Below, piece after piece: positions 45,362 to 58,000 of a DNA stretch of 64,000 nucleotides (positions are counted from its first letter, which is position 1; each line of letters starts with the position of its first letter). A model generated the notes under the pieces. The model searched no databases. It saw only the letters and a program-made list of their open reading frames with translations, and was not told the origin of the DNA. The stretch covers positions 131,001,132 to 131,065,131 of the forward strand of contig NC_067282.1 of NCBI RefSeq assembly GCF_020740795.1, read 5' to 3'. Both the position numbers and the translations under genes were made by a program. Source of the DNA: Apus apus. Lineage: Eukaryota; Chordata; Aves; Apodiformes; Apodidae.

Positions 45362-45560
45362 CTGCTGGGCGCTGCGAGCGGGCCGCGGGAGCACGCCGGC
45401 ACCTCCGAGCCCGCCCCGCCGCCGCCGCCGCCGCCGCCTCCGCGTCCCTGCCCGTCCCGCTCCGAAATGGCGGGGGACGGAGAGGGCTGGGGCTGGAGCT
45501 GCCGCGGGAGCCGAGCGCCGAGAGGCTGGATGGATGGACGGGCGGCCGAGATCGATGCGC
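45362..45560 (-). other. KRAS: KRAS noncoding exon 1 (5' UTR)
   Basis: On the minus strand CCGCCATTTCGGA is followed by GC-rich 5' UTR and ends in CCCAGCAG before donor GTACCG at 45361. The CCATTTCGGA core matches the remembered human KRAS exon 1. The 3' edge is well supported; the 5' edge is an estimate. A (GCC)7 run (plus strand 45418-45438) lies within the exon. Confidence 0.75.
45461..45473 (-). promoter_or_regulatory. YY1-like CCGCCATTTCGGA element in KRAS exon 1
   Basis: CCGCCAT resembles the YY1 core often found at or just after start sites of TATA-less genes. It appears shared with human KRAS exon 1. YY1 binding is inference. Confidence 0.5.
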
Positions 45561-45597
45561 TCCGCGCTCCCCCGCCCCTTGCAGCAGTGCCGGCCAC

Positions 45598-45643
45598 TCC
45601 CTCCTCCTCCTCCTCCTTCCTCCTTCCTCCTCCTCCTCCTCCT
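45598..45643 (-). promoter_or_regulatory. KRAS promoter polypurine (GGA)n tract
   Basis: The minus (KRAS sense) strand carries about 46 bases of GGA/GGAA repeats directly upstream of the inferred start region. Human KRAS has a purine-rich nuclease-hypersensitive, quadruplex-forming promoter element; this is a positional and compositional analogue, not a sequence match. Confidence 0.55.
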
Positions 45644-45981
45644 GCCGCCCCGGCCGCGGGAGGAGGCGGCGGCGGGGCCGCCCGTGGCGGGCTCTGGGGG
45701 GCCCGGCGGGCGGCGTGTTGTGCCCCCGCAGGAGGGAGGGAGGGAAGCGGAGCTCCTGGGGCCGCTCCCCCTTCCCTGCCCGCCGGCCCCGCCGCAGCTC
45801 CCGGCGGGCGGCCCCGCCGGCCCTGCCTCCTGCGGGCAGGGAGCGCGGCCGCGGGGCAGCGGCTCTGCCCGGGCCCCGCTGCCAGCCTTGCAGCCCGCCG
45901 CGGGAAGCTGGGGCGCCCCGTGAACACCCCTGGGCTTGCAGTCGCTGCAAAATAAAACGCAAGGTTTTGGTATTATTTTTT

Positions 45982-45983
45982 TA

Positions 45984-46017
<34 letters not shown>

Positions 46018-46020
46018 TTT
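45982..46020. repeat. (TA)n followed by T20
   Basis: (TA)n at 45982-46000 runs into T20 at 46001-46020, at the sharp edge of the KRAS CpG island. Confidence 0.9.
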
Positions 46021-46062
46021 CTGTACTGGGATGCTCTGCTTAGGAGTTAACAAACACGGGGT

Positions 46063-46080
46063 TGATGATGATGATGATGA
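46063..46080. repeat. (TGA)6 microsatellite
   Basis: Six perfect trinucleotide units. Confidence 0.9.
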
Positions 46081-49000
46081 TTCTTTTTGGAAGCAAGTTG
46101 ATTGCATAGTGAAGTCCGCTTTCTCATCCAAAGGCCAAAACCATAATTCCCCCCGCCATCGAAAGGCTCTAGCGTGTTGATTAATAAGCCTCTGATGTCA
46201 TTCATACGCTGATGTTCCATCCCAAGCAGTAAGAGTGTTTTGAAACTGCGTTGCCAGCTCTCGGACAAAGGTAAGGAGCCTTATTCCGAGGGAAGCTTAA
46301 TCCGTGGCTGACTGCAGCGATGTCGACTGGCTCGCACAAGGGATTCATTAGGCCAGTTTTTGCTTTCCCTCTGTAAATTGGAATGTCAAAAATAAATACG
46401 TGGTGTCTACACATTTGGTATGGCAAGAGTTTTGAATTTAAGAGGCTGGAAGCTTTGTTCTCTGTAACAGCCTGTGACAACTCCAAGGGTCTTTCATCCT
46501 CACGGTATGTCTGAGGGGCTCTGCTTTTGGGCCATACCCAGCTGAGCATCCAAGGCATTAACCCTCTGGGGCTCAGCCGTGTGTGCCTGGGATTAATTCA
46601 CGTAAATCAGCCCAAACCCCTGTGGTGTGGTTCGGCACTGCTGCCTGATGGTGTTAAGACTTGGGTGGAAAACAAATGCATCTCTGAGCTGTTGTGTGAA
46701 ACATGGTGTCTCTTCAGTCAGACGCCACAAAAGATCAGACGAGCTTTTCTTCTGCTCTTGAAATGAGTCTTATTCTGTCGCTGAAATCAGTGACAAACGC
46801 CCTGTGGACTCCTGTGGGAGCTTCTGTGAGGATACTCACCTACAGTGGGAGGCGTATGTGTTCTCATGAACCACAGAGAAAATTAAATTGGGGAAACTTT
46901 ATGATCCCCATCTCTCCTCTCTCCGTGAGTTAGGTGTTAGTAACCTGGTCACAGTCGTGTTAAATGTTCTTACTAGAACCAACACCTCAATAAAAAAGAC
47001 TCACAAAACTACATGTGATGGTGTAACATGTGAAATAATCTCACAAATTAAAACTGTGTGATTCAGTTTGCTTATTAAGTAGGCTACCTCACATGAGCAG
47101 ATGTAAAAACCAAAAGAAAGACCTGCTTTCAAAGAACAAGTAGCCTGGTGGTAAAACCACAAGCTTGGGATGTGGGAAAACCACATTCCCGTCTGTGGTG
47201 TGAAACAGGCAAAGAAAGGATTTGAATGCAGATGTTCGGTAACTGAGGTACACGCCCTGATCAGCAGTTTTAGGACAGCCAGATTTCACTTTTGTATTTT
47301 GCTTCCCCCCTAGGAAAACTATTTGAGTGTTGGGGTTCTTCCTGATGCAGTGGGAAAATGCCTCCGTCACAGGAAAACTTGCCCAGTTCTGCAGATAATG
47401 CTGGTGTTCCACAAACAGCCTGGACGGTTTGTTCTCATCTACGGGGCTTTATATAGGGAGAAGCTCTTCATCTTTAAACCCACACAGTCACAGCTAGGAT
47501 CAAAAGAGTATCTGGAGAGCAGCTGCCTTTGGCAGAACCTTCTCTGTGAAAACTTTAGGTCCCAGTGACAGCTTGAGTTGCCGGATCTCCATATGATCTC
47601 CATGCAACGTGCAAACAATCATTCTGCATATAGTTGAGAGGAAAAATGATTTGCTGGGATCCTGGAAAGAGCAGAACACAAAGCTTGATTATTTTGTTGT
47701 TGCTGTGCACAAATTTGTTTATAAGTATCTATTATAAAGTTGCTGTTTGCTTTAATTAAATTTCAATTAGAAGTATCTTCTCAGGCTTATGTGTGAAGTG
47801 GTTTGAAAACAAGCTGAAACAAATGAGCTGATCAAAAATATTAAGTGCCATCTCATATTCTGCAATGATAGGAAAGCTGGTGAGAAGTCAGTACAAGCGA
47901 TGTAAAAGGCACTAGATGCTGCAGAAGTCTTGTTCTATGAGTAACCAGCTTCATTTCACTGACTGCACAGAGAATTCTGAACACAGGCAAAGAAGATGCA
48001 TGTCCTCAAATGCCAAAATGCTTCAAAGTGCTAGAGTTAAATACTTTTGTTATGTTAAAGCACATTAATCAATTCAAAGTCGTCTTCACATTTGCATTAA
48101 AATATTCCAGTCCCAGTTTTCTAGATCCTCGATGGGCATGGACCTTTGAGGGCAAACCACCAGTCACAGCTCCTTACTCTGACCAGATGATTCCCTTATG
48201 AGACCAAGCACTAGGCCAAGTATAATCCCATCAGTCACATATTTACACTATTCAGGTTTGCCCCATCCTAACCATTACACAAGAAAGTCAACGACATTTT
48301 CAGTTTGAGAACACAGGAGCTTTCACCACCCGTCAAGCAGTTGTGAAGCAGGGAGGGAGAGGGAAATGTAAAATACAGCTCCAGCCTCCAGATAAATAGT
48401 AAGCTTTCCCTGTTAACCGAGAGTGTCAGACAAGTTGAGACAAGAGTTAATTTTCCTGCGGCTTTTCCTGGCATTGAACTCTATGCAAAGCAGATGCAAA
48501 GCCAATGTAGAGTTACTACAGGAAGATAAGTGAGTTTGTGCAACTCCTAAGTTTGCCTACTGTGAATTAGAAATACGAGCAGAGAATTTTTCTGTCACAG
48601 ATAGATAGGCCAAGAGGCCCTGGCCAGTACAGCCAGTAGGGATGACAACCACCAACAGAGATCTGGTCCTGGCCACGCATGAGCACACCCTTGTACTTCA
48701 GTTGGTTTAGCCAGAGGCCACAATACTGGATTAATGGTGGTTTCATGGTTTGAGGCCACCATTATGGCACTTTGTGCAAGGACAGACACCACCTGATCAG
48801 CCTGCACATGTGAAGTGTTTACATGACAAAGTTTGGAAGACATTTGACCTGGCTGCATCAGCTTATATGGGCTGTGTGTTTTGAGTTGTGCAGGCGTGTT
48901 TATTGGCTCTGGTGTAAGATTCCATGTGTCACTCAGGAGCAGCATTTGAGACATTCCTCTCATTTGGGATGTACCAGCCTTCAGTTTTTACTTTTTCCTT

Positions 49001-52000
49001 TTTCCCTCCCAGGAAAATTAAGATTTTGAAGGAAGTCCTGCCAACTTTGTTACGCTGCTTTATAGTTGTTAAGACCACCTGCAGAAGATTTTTCTTTTGA
49101 AGTCCTATGAAGAACAATAAAAATGCCCTTACAAGTTTTTGTCTGCTGACAGAGCAGGATACAATTATATTCCCTAAGACTTTTAACTCAACTCACTAAC
49201 TCTATTCAAAACAGTATCTACAAGACAGATACAGGACAGCAAACAGCAAACTTAAGTAGATAAATATTTACATCTGTAGATAAATATCTCTACATATGCA
49301 ATTTTAAGTATGTGAGTTTATATTACACTAAAGGCTATAGTTCTCACGGGGTGTGAAGTTTTGGGCCCTGGCATATTTCCTGTAGTGGTATGGGCCTCCT
49401 AGTATATTTTACATATATAGATTGAAGCTTAACATGGATAAACTCACACATTATACAAACACACCATCTACAGACTCTCACTGAATGGGAACATGTTTTG
49501 CCTTGACACTGCAAATCACTGATGGACCCCAGGAAATCCACAAACCCTAGCCCAGAATTACCTTTCAAATACTCAGCTACATAAAGTACAAAGCTAGGTT
49601 CTGCTCTCTTGACCTCAGTGGTGGCTAGGCTGTCCACTGCCTACTTTAAACACAAGAACAGCACAAGGTCCTGGAAACCTTTATTTTTTTTATATATGTA
49701 GGCACTAAAGAAACACAGTTAATACATTTTTCTGCAATAACATGAGATTTGGCTTGGAAGTAGTGTGCTAAGATACACCACGTTACTGGTATTTTTAAGA
49801 GGTTTGACTTGTGGTTTAATTCAGCTGTCTCTGACTTTTTGAATACAGTTCTCTGCTAAAAATGGGGTGGGGAGAAAGGAGCAGTTCAACTGTGCACTAG
49901 TCTTTAGAAAACTGGATTATTTTGCCTTCCCACTAATATCATCTGGCATTAATTAACAAAGCAGCTCTCTAATTATATTGCCAGCATACAGCCACAAAAT
50001 TAAAATACAAAGAGAATTGTTAAAATTTCCCAATTTAACTTTGGTATTCCTTTTAAAGCATGATTTGTTCAAGTTTTGTGTATACAGGAAATCATCCAAA
50101 GCCTGCTGAAGTTAACAGGCTTCATTCTGATTAGGCACAGCAATGTTTGGAAAAACCAGTGGGGTGTCCAAATTGCCTCTCTAAACCAAACGATTAGATG
50201 CCTCATTTCTATTATTGGCACCCGTAGCTCAGCTCCCGAAACTCACCGAGTATGCAATGCTGCAGATCTAACAGCTCTCTCAAGGGGCTGAAGACTTCCT
50301 CATGAGGAGAAAGAGAGCAGTAGACACAGTGGAAGTTCACCGTCCTGCTGCACCCATGCCTTTTTTGGTGCCAAAAAGAAATATTAGGGAGAAGTATTCG
50401 AAGGATTCGACACCACGCACTTGCCATGTGACTGGGGCAGTGGCAGCAAAACGAAGTCCTGAGACACACCAGATCACTGCTCCTGAAGTGGAACATGCAG
50501 GAGGTGAACAGAAGATGCCAGCCTCTACAAGTGACCCACCCTCACAAGCAGCTCCTCTCTCTCCTAGGTGTTTTCATCCACCCATCCTCATGAGTCAGGC
50601 CCAGCACAGTGACCGGCTCTGCGAACTGCCCCTCAGCTCTAGCTGGGGGCACAGAGCAGGTAGCTGAGGAAACACAGCAGTGCTGCATGGCAGCAGACCT
50701 TGCTGTGTCCTCTGCTTTCTGTGTTGTGCTAGGGCCAGCTGCTACTCGACACTCTCCTAATTAATGTTGTGTCTCTCTTGCTTTGACTGTGGAGAGCTGT
50801 GGAGAGTAACTAGACCCTTAGCAGAGCTTGTGCTCTCAGTGCAGATCTGACAGGCCTTGAGCAAAACCTTTGGTTCCAGCCAAGTCCATCCTACTTAAAA
50901 GCACCCTGTCTGTGGGCACAAGGAGTCTGTGTGTGTGGCTAAGCCAGGCTGTGAGCAGCACCCAGGAAGGAAAACACTGCCAATTGGCATGACCTAGAAT
51001 TCAATCCTACTCTTTGTCAATGGCAGGCTCATGCCTGGGTTTACATGTTAGCACTGCCTGTCTTTCAGCATCACCAGCCTCCACTTGTATCCCTTGGTAT
51101 TATTAAAATCTTTGAGATCTAGATGATTTCTAGCTCATCAAGATTTTTTATTTCTCTGGAGTCTGGTAAAAATATGTATCTCCCTGACATTATCAGAAAC
51201 ACATGGGAAAATCCTACAATATGGTGCATAAAGAGAAAATGAAATATTTTCTTTTCAAGACAGCTACTCTTTTGCTGCAGACTTTTCAGGAAAAAAAAAA
51301 AATCAAGATGTCGTCAGCACTTTCGAAACTCTGCCCCTGCTTTGTCTCCAGCTGCTGCCTTTTGCCAGTTTTGCCTAGACCTGAGAGCTAAGCACAGTAC
51401 TACAACTCAGGACAATGCATGAAGAACTAACGTTTTTCGAAGAATAAGCATTCCAGCAGTAGTAGCAGTTCACGTTTTTATTGGACAGGATGTGTTTCCC
51501 CAGCTCCCCTGGGAAACTGGAAGCAGAATCCCAGGGCAGCCCTATTTCAGCAGCTACTTCAGGGATGTGAACCAGCCTGTGAGACTCGGCCGCTGGAGCC
51601 ACTGAACAACTTGCAGTTGAAGTCCCTGATCTCAGTGGTCCACAGGCATCTCAGACAGTGGAAGAGCTCGGAACCTGAAAAGCTGAGGCACCCGAGCTTG
51701 CAGTCCAGGGCACTGCCTGGTGGGTTTGGAACCCAAGATCCCGAAAAGGTAAAGGACAGACAAGCAAGTTGTTTAAATTGAAATCACCAGTTTCACACAG
51801 AAGGTTGTGGTTGGCAAAACCCTGTTTCTCAACTGGAGCCACAATATGGATGCAGCTGTTTACTGACCTGTCAGGGGTTTTCACTCACTGCTGTTCCAAA
51901 AGCTAAAATATGACCCACTGAATGATATTATTCGCCAGTCCAAATGGTGCAGAACTGGACTGCCCATGCCCTGTGACTTCTGCATTCATGCACATCAGTG

Positions 52001-55000
52001 CCAAAATCCACATGGGGTGGGTGCATTTACAAGACCATTAAACCAAAGCGAAGGAATTTTACACAGGGAGGGGGACAAGCATGCACCCACATTCCCAGTC
52101 ATGGGGCACTTAAAACACACCTGGTCTCTGAGCAGATTATTCTGGAAACTGAAAACCAAGCTTGAATATACCATATTTTGTGCTCACATCTCTTGGCTAC
52201 GTAATGCATTACATTAGATGGTAAACTGTCAGCGACTGTCCCTGTGGCCAGACCCTCCACCAGTATAGGGGGATATGGTATGTGTGGAGGGATACCAGTA
52301 TATCCCATTGCAGCCCAGTCTGGGCTTCCCAAGGCTACAGGTAAAATTGAGTTGTGCAACTCAAATGATACAGCGACCAGAGGCAGAGAGGGCCTTGCCA
52401 CTTCTGCGATGGGAGACAAGAATATGTAAGTGGGACAAAACCTCTGGCAAGCTGAACTTGTCCATTCCCTTCACTGTCAAGGCACCAGGAGGCACAGGGC
52501 AGTGGTTGCTACTGCTGAGTATGGCCAGCCCCAAACCATATTATTCTTCTTTATCCCATATAACCAAGCTCTTCCTCAGCACAGCAGCTTCCACACAGTG
52601 TCACAGCAGTGGGCAAAAACGACAGTGGGGCCACACTGCTCCTGCCTCTTTCCTTACCATCCTGGTCTGCTGTCCTTGCTCCACATCTAGAGCCAGCCCA
52701 AATAAATGATGTATGATAATATATGTATTTCACAGCAACCTACAAAACAATTCTTTGATCTCAGTTTAGGCCTGTGGTTGTTGCTACGGTACAAGAAGTA
52801 ATAAATAAATAACTAAACACAGGAAGAAGCAGCAATACAGATCTGCAGCAGCAGCAGTTTGGTTACCTGCTTCCTCACACATACACAAGCTCCAATGCTA
52901 GAATTCCACTTTAAGAAAAGGTCACTGTACTCAAGATCACAGGTCCTACTTTGCTGCACTGTAATTCAGTTTTCATACCATTTCATTTCAGGAGATTCCA
53001 CTCTACGTTTATCAGCTTACACACTCAGAATTGTTCAGGAATGGCTGCATTTACTCCAGACTTGAAGTAGAACAAGTTATAGCAAAATGTGTCTTCTCTA
53101 ATGGTGGCTAGTAAGTTCAATAGCAGTGTACAGCCCTAGGAAATGCACCTTAGAAGCACTGAAAGAATGTGAATACAGTGGAAAGCATTGCTGAGGTGTA
53201 ACAGGTACACTTAAGAGATGGTTCTAAAAATAAAAGAAACCTCTGTTTAATCACAATGGCAGGATTTTTAGGATTGCTTGCTCTTGCAGAGGCAGTTAAA
53301 TAGATCCTGACATAGAGTACCAGGGAAGGAAATGTACATGTTTATTTTGGAGTGTTTGGATCATTGCATAGAAAGCTTATAGGAAAATGGAAAACACACA
53401 GAAGTAATTTATTTCTAAAGGGAAGGTGGAGAAAAGTCCAGGAAATTCTCTCACAGTCTGCTTAGAGCCAGGTTTTCAGCTGGTGTAAATCTGCAGGCAA
53501 GGTCAAAATTACTGGAACCAACTCATGTCCTGTATCAACAGAAGGCAACACAGCAATGTTGATTTATGTTAACTGGTGAGTTGAGGCCCTAAGGAGAGTT
53601 AGCATTACCAGACTTCTGCATCAGGGTAGGACCAGGGCTTTGTCCTAGGATCAGATCCAGCTCCCATCTGCAGAGCTGTGCAGCCAGGTAGCAGCCCCTG
53701 TCCCTCCTTAGGTGTCAAGAAACATCCACCTCTTACTCTTTTTCCACCATCCTGGTAAGTCTCTCCCTGACCACAATAAAATAAAATCCAAGCTTTGCAA
53801 CAGTGATTCCTGTTTGCTTTTCCTCAGATCCCAATTCTCAACAACTCAGCAGACTGAAAGTGTATTCTTTGTGGCCTCTTCAATGTTTGCAGTGTCAGCT
53901 GTTACATTTTTTATTATGTATCATTTAATTTGATGCTTCAAGACTTTTAAGCAGCTTGCCCTTGCTCTCTAGGAACTTCACAAATAAACCACTGACATGC
54001 ATGATGTCGCTGACATCATCTACAGTAGAAAGGCATTGGATAACCTTGTGCACTAGAACGCTATTTTTAAGTGCTTTAATAAAAAGCACGATTGTTTTGA
54101 AAATACCTGGCTATGGTGAAAGGAGTCAATGGTTTGCACATGATGTATCACACCAATAATAAAATTCTCCATAGAAAAGTCAAAAATCCCAAGCAGAAAC
54201 CACGCACACAAAATTGTTAAGGTTACTCCCTGGGCTGAAGCTCTCGTCTTTGTCTGAGGGTTTAGTCCTTTCTAAGCGCCTTTTGTGTAACAGAGCACAG
54301 ATACAAAAGCCAGGCTTAATGATCCAGCCGCTTTTCCACACGACGGGGTCAGAGCCTTGGGCAAAGGTTTCCCCCCTTCAAAGGCAGGGAAGGAGGAGAG
54401 AAAAGGGTGCTGGATGTATCTAAACAGCTGCCTCTCGGAGCTCCCTGAAATGATACCAAAGCATCTGCTTCTTGGGACAAGACCACGGTGTTTCTGCAAA
54501 GGGGAATTGACTGTGTGCTGTTTATAACCACCCTTACAGTAATCAGCAAGTGTCTGTATATTCTTTAAATAGACACATTACCCTAAGGAAACACCCAAGT
54601 CAGCACCTCTGTATCCTGCTCTCAGAGAGGAAACCTGACCTAAAAGACATCAAAATTGGCTGCTGCTTGGCGAAGGGGCAGAAATATTTTAGCCAAGGTC
54701 TGACTGCTGCTTGATTTTCTTGGAGAGGTAGCTCCTTCACACTTGGTTCAGCTCTCACATACATCTGTTTCACTCAGGGGTGACTCCGGTTACTTAGAGG
54801 AGAGCTCCATAATTAGGCAAATGGAAATGAGAGAAGAACCAAGCCTCAAGGAACTGCTTCCTAGGTAAAGCAAGAAGGATATGATCAAGTAATTGATTAA
54901 AGAGTTCTCATTTATTCTAATTGCTGTTAAAAATGGAAATGCATACTACAAAATATTATTTTTTTCCAGGAAATCACTGCTCTTCAGTCTGATACTCAAG

Positions 55001-58000
55001 TATTTATGTCTGAATCATTGAAAACTAGATAAGACAAACCACCAGAAAGTGTTCAGCAAAATGAAGATAGAGTTGCAATTGATCAGAAGAACCAACAATA
55101 GAGTGTTCCCACTTTCTCAATGCCTATGTACTATAGTTTTTTAAACTGATGTGATGCTTGGAACATTAATTCTAAAAAGAGTTTCACTGAAATACATACC
55201 TATCTAAAGAAATCTTCATAACCAGCTGACCACTGGAAAAATGTAACTTCCAAAATATTACATAAATACACATTTAGAATAAAGAAGAGAAAGAAAAGTC
55301 ACTGAAAAGGCATTATGAACATTACACACATCAATTAAATTGTGTTTTGCTGTCTCAGTGCAGCCAGGAACTCCACAATGATAAACAAGAAACACAAGAC
55401 AGAGATTAGCACTCTAGACTTTTTACACAGCATTTTACAGCAGAGTCTGATTGTATAAGCTAAAGATATTGAAGTCAGTGAAGCCACCTGGGAATGAGCC
55501 TACCATGAGTGAGATCAGAATGAACTGTAATAATACATTGTTCAAACTTCATTAATACTATAATGATGGGGGAGGGGGAAACAAATTTTTTTCTAATACA
55601 TTTCCTTTATTACTTGTCAGATTTTGATCAGCCTTTCCTGAAAAACCTGCCATTTATAGAAATATGTATTTTGGAGGAAATGCAGTAAATAAGCTTAAAC
55701 TAGCTTTGCAGAAACTAGTTTTGCAGAATATATACCAAGGATGCAAATACACTTAAAAGTTTGCATAAGACTTAGTCTCGGGGAGTCAACTTTACCAACA
55801 TACATTTCAGCCTGTCAAGTGTTAGCAATTCCTTACATTGTCCACCTGCCATAAGGCCCACATCTATCCCAAATTTTTCCTTTGAATTGTTGATTCACAT
55901 TATCACCTTTCAAAGATACCGGAATAACTCCTTGTGATCAGCTGACATCTCAACTCATGTCATAGAGAACTTCTGTATCTAGAACACCTCCTTGTCGGAC
56001 CCTTCCTGAACAGGTAGAAGAATTAGAAGTATTGTGGTTAAGGAAGAATCATGAGTCACTGGGTTTGTCACCCTGTCAACTCTTAAATTGCTGCTCAGCT
56101 TGAGATTCAGCATGACCAAGCTGTGGCCAAGCCACACTTGTGGCCATGTCTGAAGTCTGTCCAGATGGCAGGCATCCCTGCTCCTCACAGAGGCAAGATC
56201 TTAACTTCAGTGACAGGCCAGGGCTTCTGACTCACGCAGCTCCTGCTGAGCACAGCAGCGATGGGGAGGTACATATAGCCAGTTGTGGAGCAACAGCATC
56301 TGCCAGGGACAGGAGCAGTGGCATCCAGGGGACAATACGTGGTAAAATAAGCTGCTTGAGTCTGTACCCAGCCTCTGCGGGAAGGCTGAACCTTACTGAG
56401 AGTGGGGAGCAGCAGGGCACTTCCCTGCAGGACACTGCTGGTCCTGCAGGAGCTTAGCACCAGCAGTGGTTCTGATAGGTGACAGGTGTCCTGGCTGTGA
56501 CCACAGGGAAGGACACAGGCCTGCTGTTTCTCAGATCTAGGGAGGTAAGACTGGCTCACAGGCATGCTTAGGGAATGTCACTGACATGAAGGTGGGAGCT
56601 GCTTTCCATTCAGATGCAGTGTTAAAAAAATCTGGAAAACTGAGGGTTGGGCTAAACTGTCCGTGTAGGCATAGCATGTGTGCTTCTGCTGTGGACTTCA
56701 CTGTGTGCGCTGCTCTTTCACTTGGGCCAACTGGAAGATGCAGTCTCTGGTTATTAACGTTAACTGGTGTTTAAGGAGCAAAGACTGTACAGTTTTCACG
56801 GATGACATAGGCAAAGAGTTAATGAAGGCCTCAAATACTTTCCTTTTCTTACTAGAACCACCTCACTCATGACTGTGGTGAGCTATGGATCATGGGCACT
56901 GTGTAAGTGTTTGGAAGCCTTGTTCACAAGGGCTGAGAAGGCACACAGAGGTGAGTGCTCTGGAGCACACGGGCAGCATGGGACACTGAGGATCTATACA
57001 GCTTCCTTTAAGTTTCCACATCTATTTAACAGGGCAAGACCATTCCTGTGGCACTCTGCACATGTGAGCCTTTGTGGACAGGGAATGGCTACAGGCATTC
57101 ACAGATCAGCCTGAAAGGGACAATCGTGATTCATTTACACTCTGTGTTCCCAGCAGGTCCTGTGTGTGGGTTAGCAGCCCTCTGTAATCAGTAATCCTGT
57201 AAGCTGTTGATAGGCATGAGCAACATGACCGCGGTGGTTTGAACTCTCTGCATTCACAGACGGCGGCCAGTCTGACCCCTCGCTCAGCACAGGACAAAGC
57301 TCACCCAGACATTTCTGCAGCAAGCTCTGAGCTTGTCTGTGAGGTTTTACACACCCATAAAGGAGTCACCTCCCAGCACTACTAAATCTTCCTTCATGCT
57401 GTGGACTGATTTAAGCTTTGTGGTATAAAGGGATAAAGCTGCTGAGGCAAATAAATCTCTGGAGGAGACACATTTCTTATGTTCTCTCTCCCAGCACACT
57501 TGTCAGGGAGGGTTCACCTTCCCTCAATGCTGTGAGGAACAACTCAGAGAGGAGAGCAATCTGCTCCACCAGGGAGCATGGATGGGGTGAGGGGAAAAGT
57601 GAAAGCCTGTTGATGTGAAAGGCCAGAATAGCAATAGATCAGAGACAGCATATGAGCTGACAGTTACATTTTCTATCAAGAAGACAAAGAAACACAGAAG
57701 CTTAGCTCTGCTCTTTGTGAAGAACAGTTCTGCATATACAAGGATTGTTACTTACTGACTTTTGAAGAATTCCGAGAAAAATTCCTATTGAGCATAACTG
57801 CTGGTAAAGCTTATAAATCTGTTTGAAAGCCAGGAAAGGAAGATGCTATAGGACTGCAAGATGTCATTGTACAAGTGGTGTAGTTCACAAAAAATAAGAC
57901 TCTGAAGACTTACCCCTGTCCTCACCCTGCAATTATGGGGAGGGAGTGACCATGGAACACAGCATTTAGGACACCATGGAATATATTTGGCCTCCAGGCA

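Noticed and set aside
44482-46050. 522-codon open frame on the plus strand across the KRAS promoter, plus long minus-strand frames
   Set aside because: Low-complexity Pro/Arg/Gly/Ala composition, open in several frames at once; this is a product of very high GC content and overlaps KRAS exon 1.
50302-50667. 121-codon plus-strand frame
   Set aside because: No recognisable motif or neighbouring exon; insufficient support for a gene.
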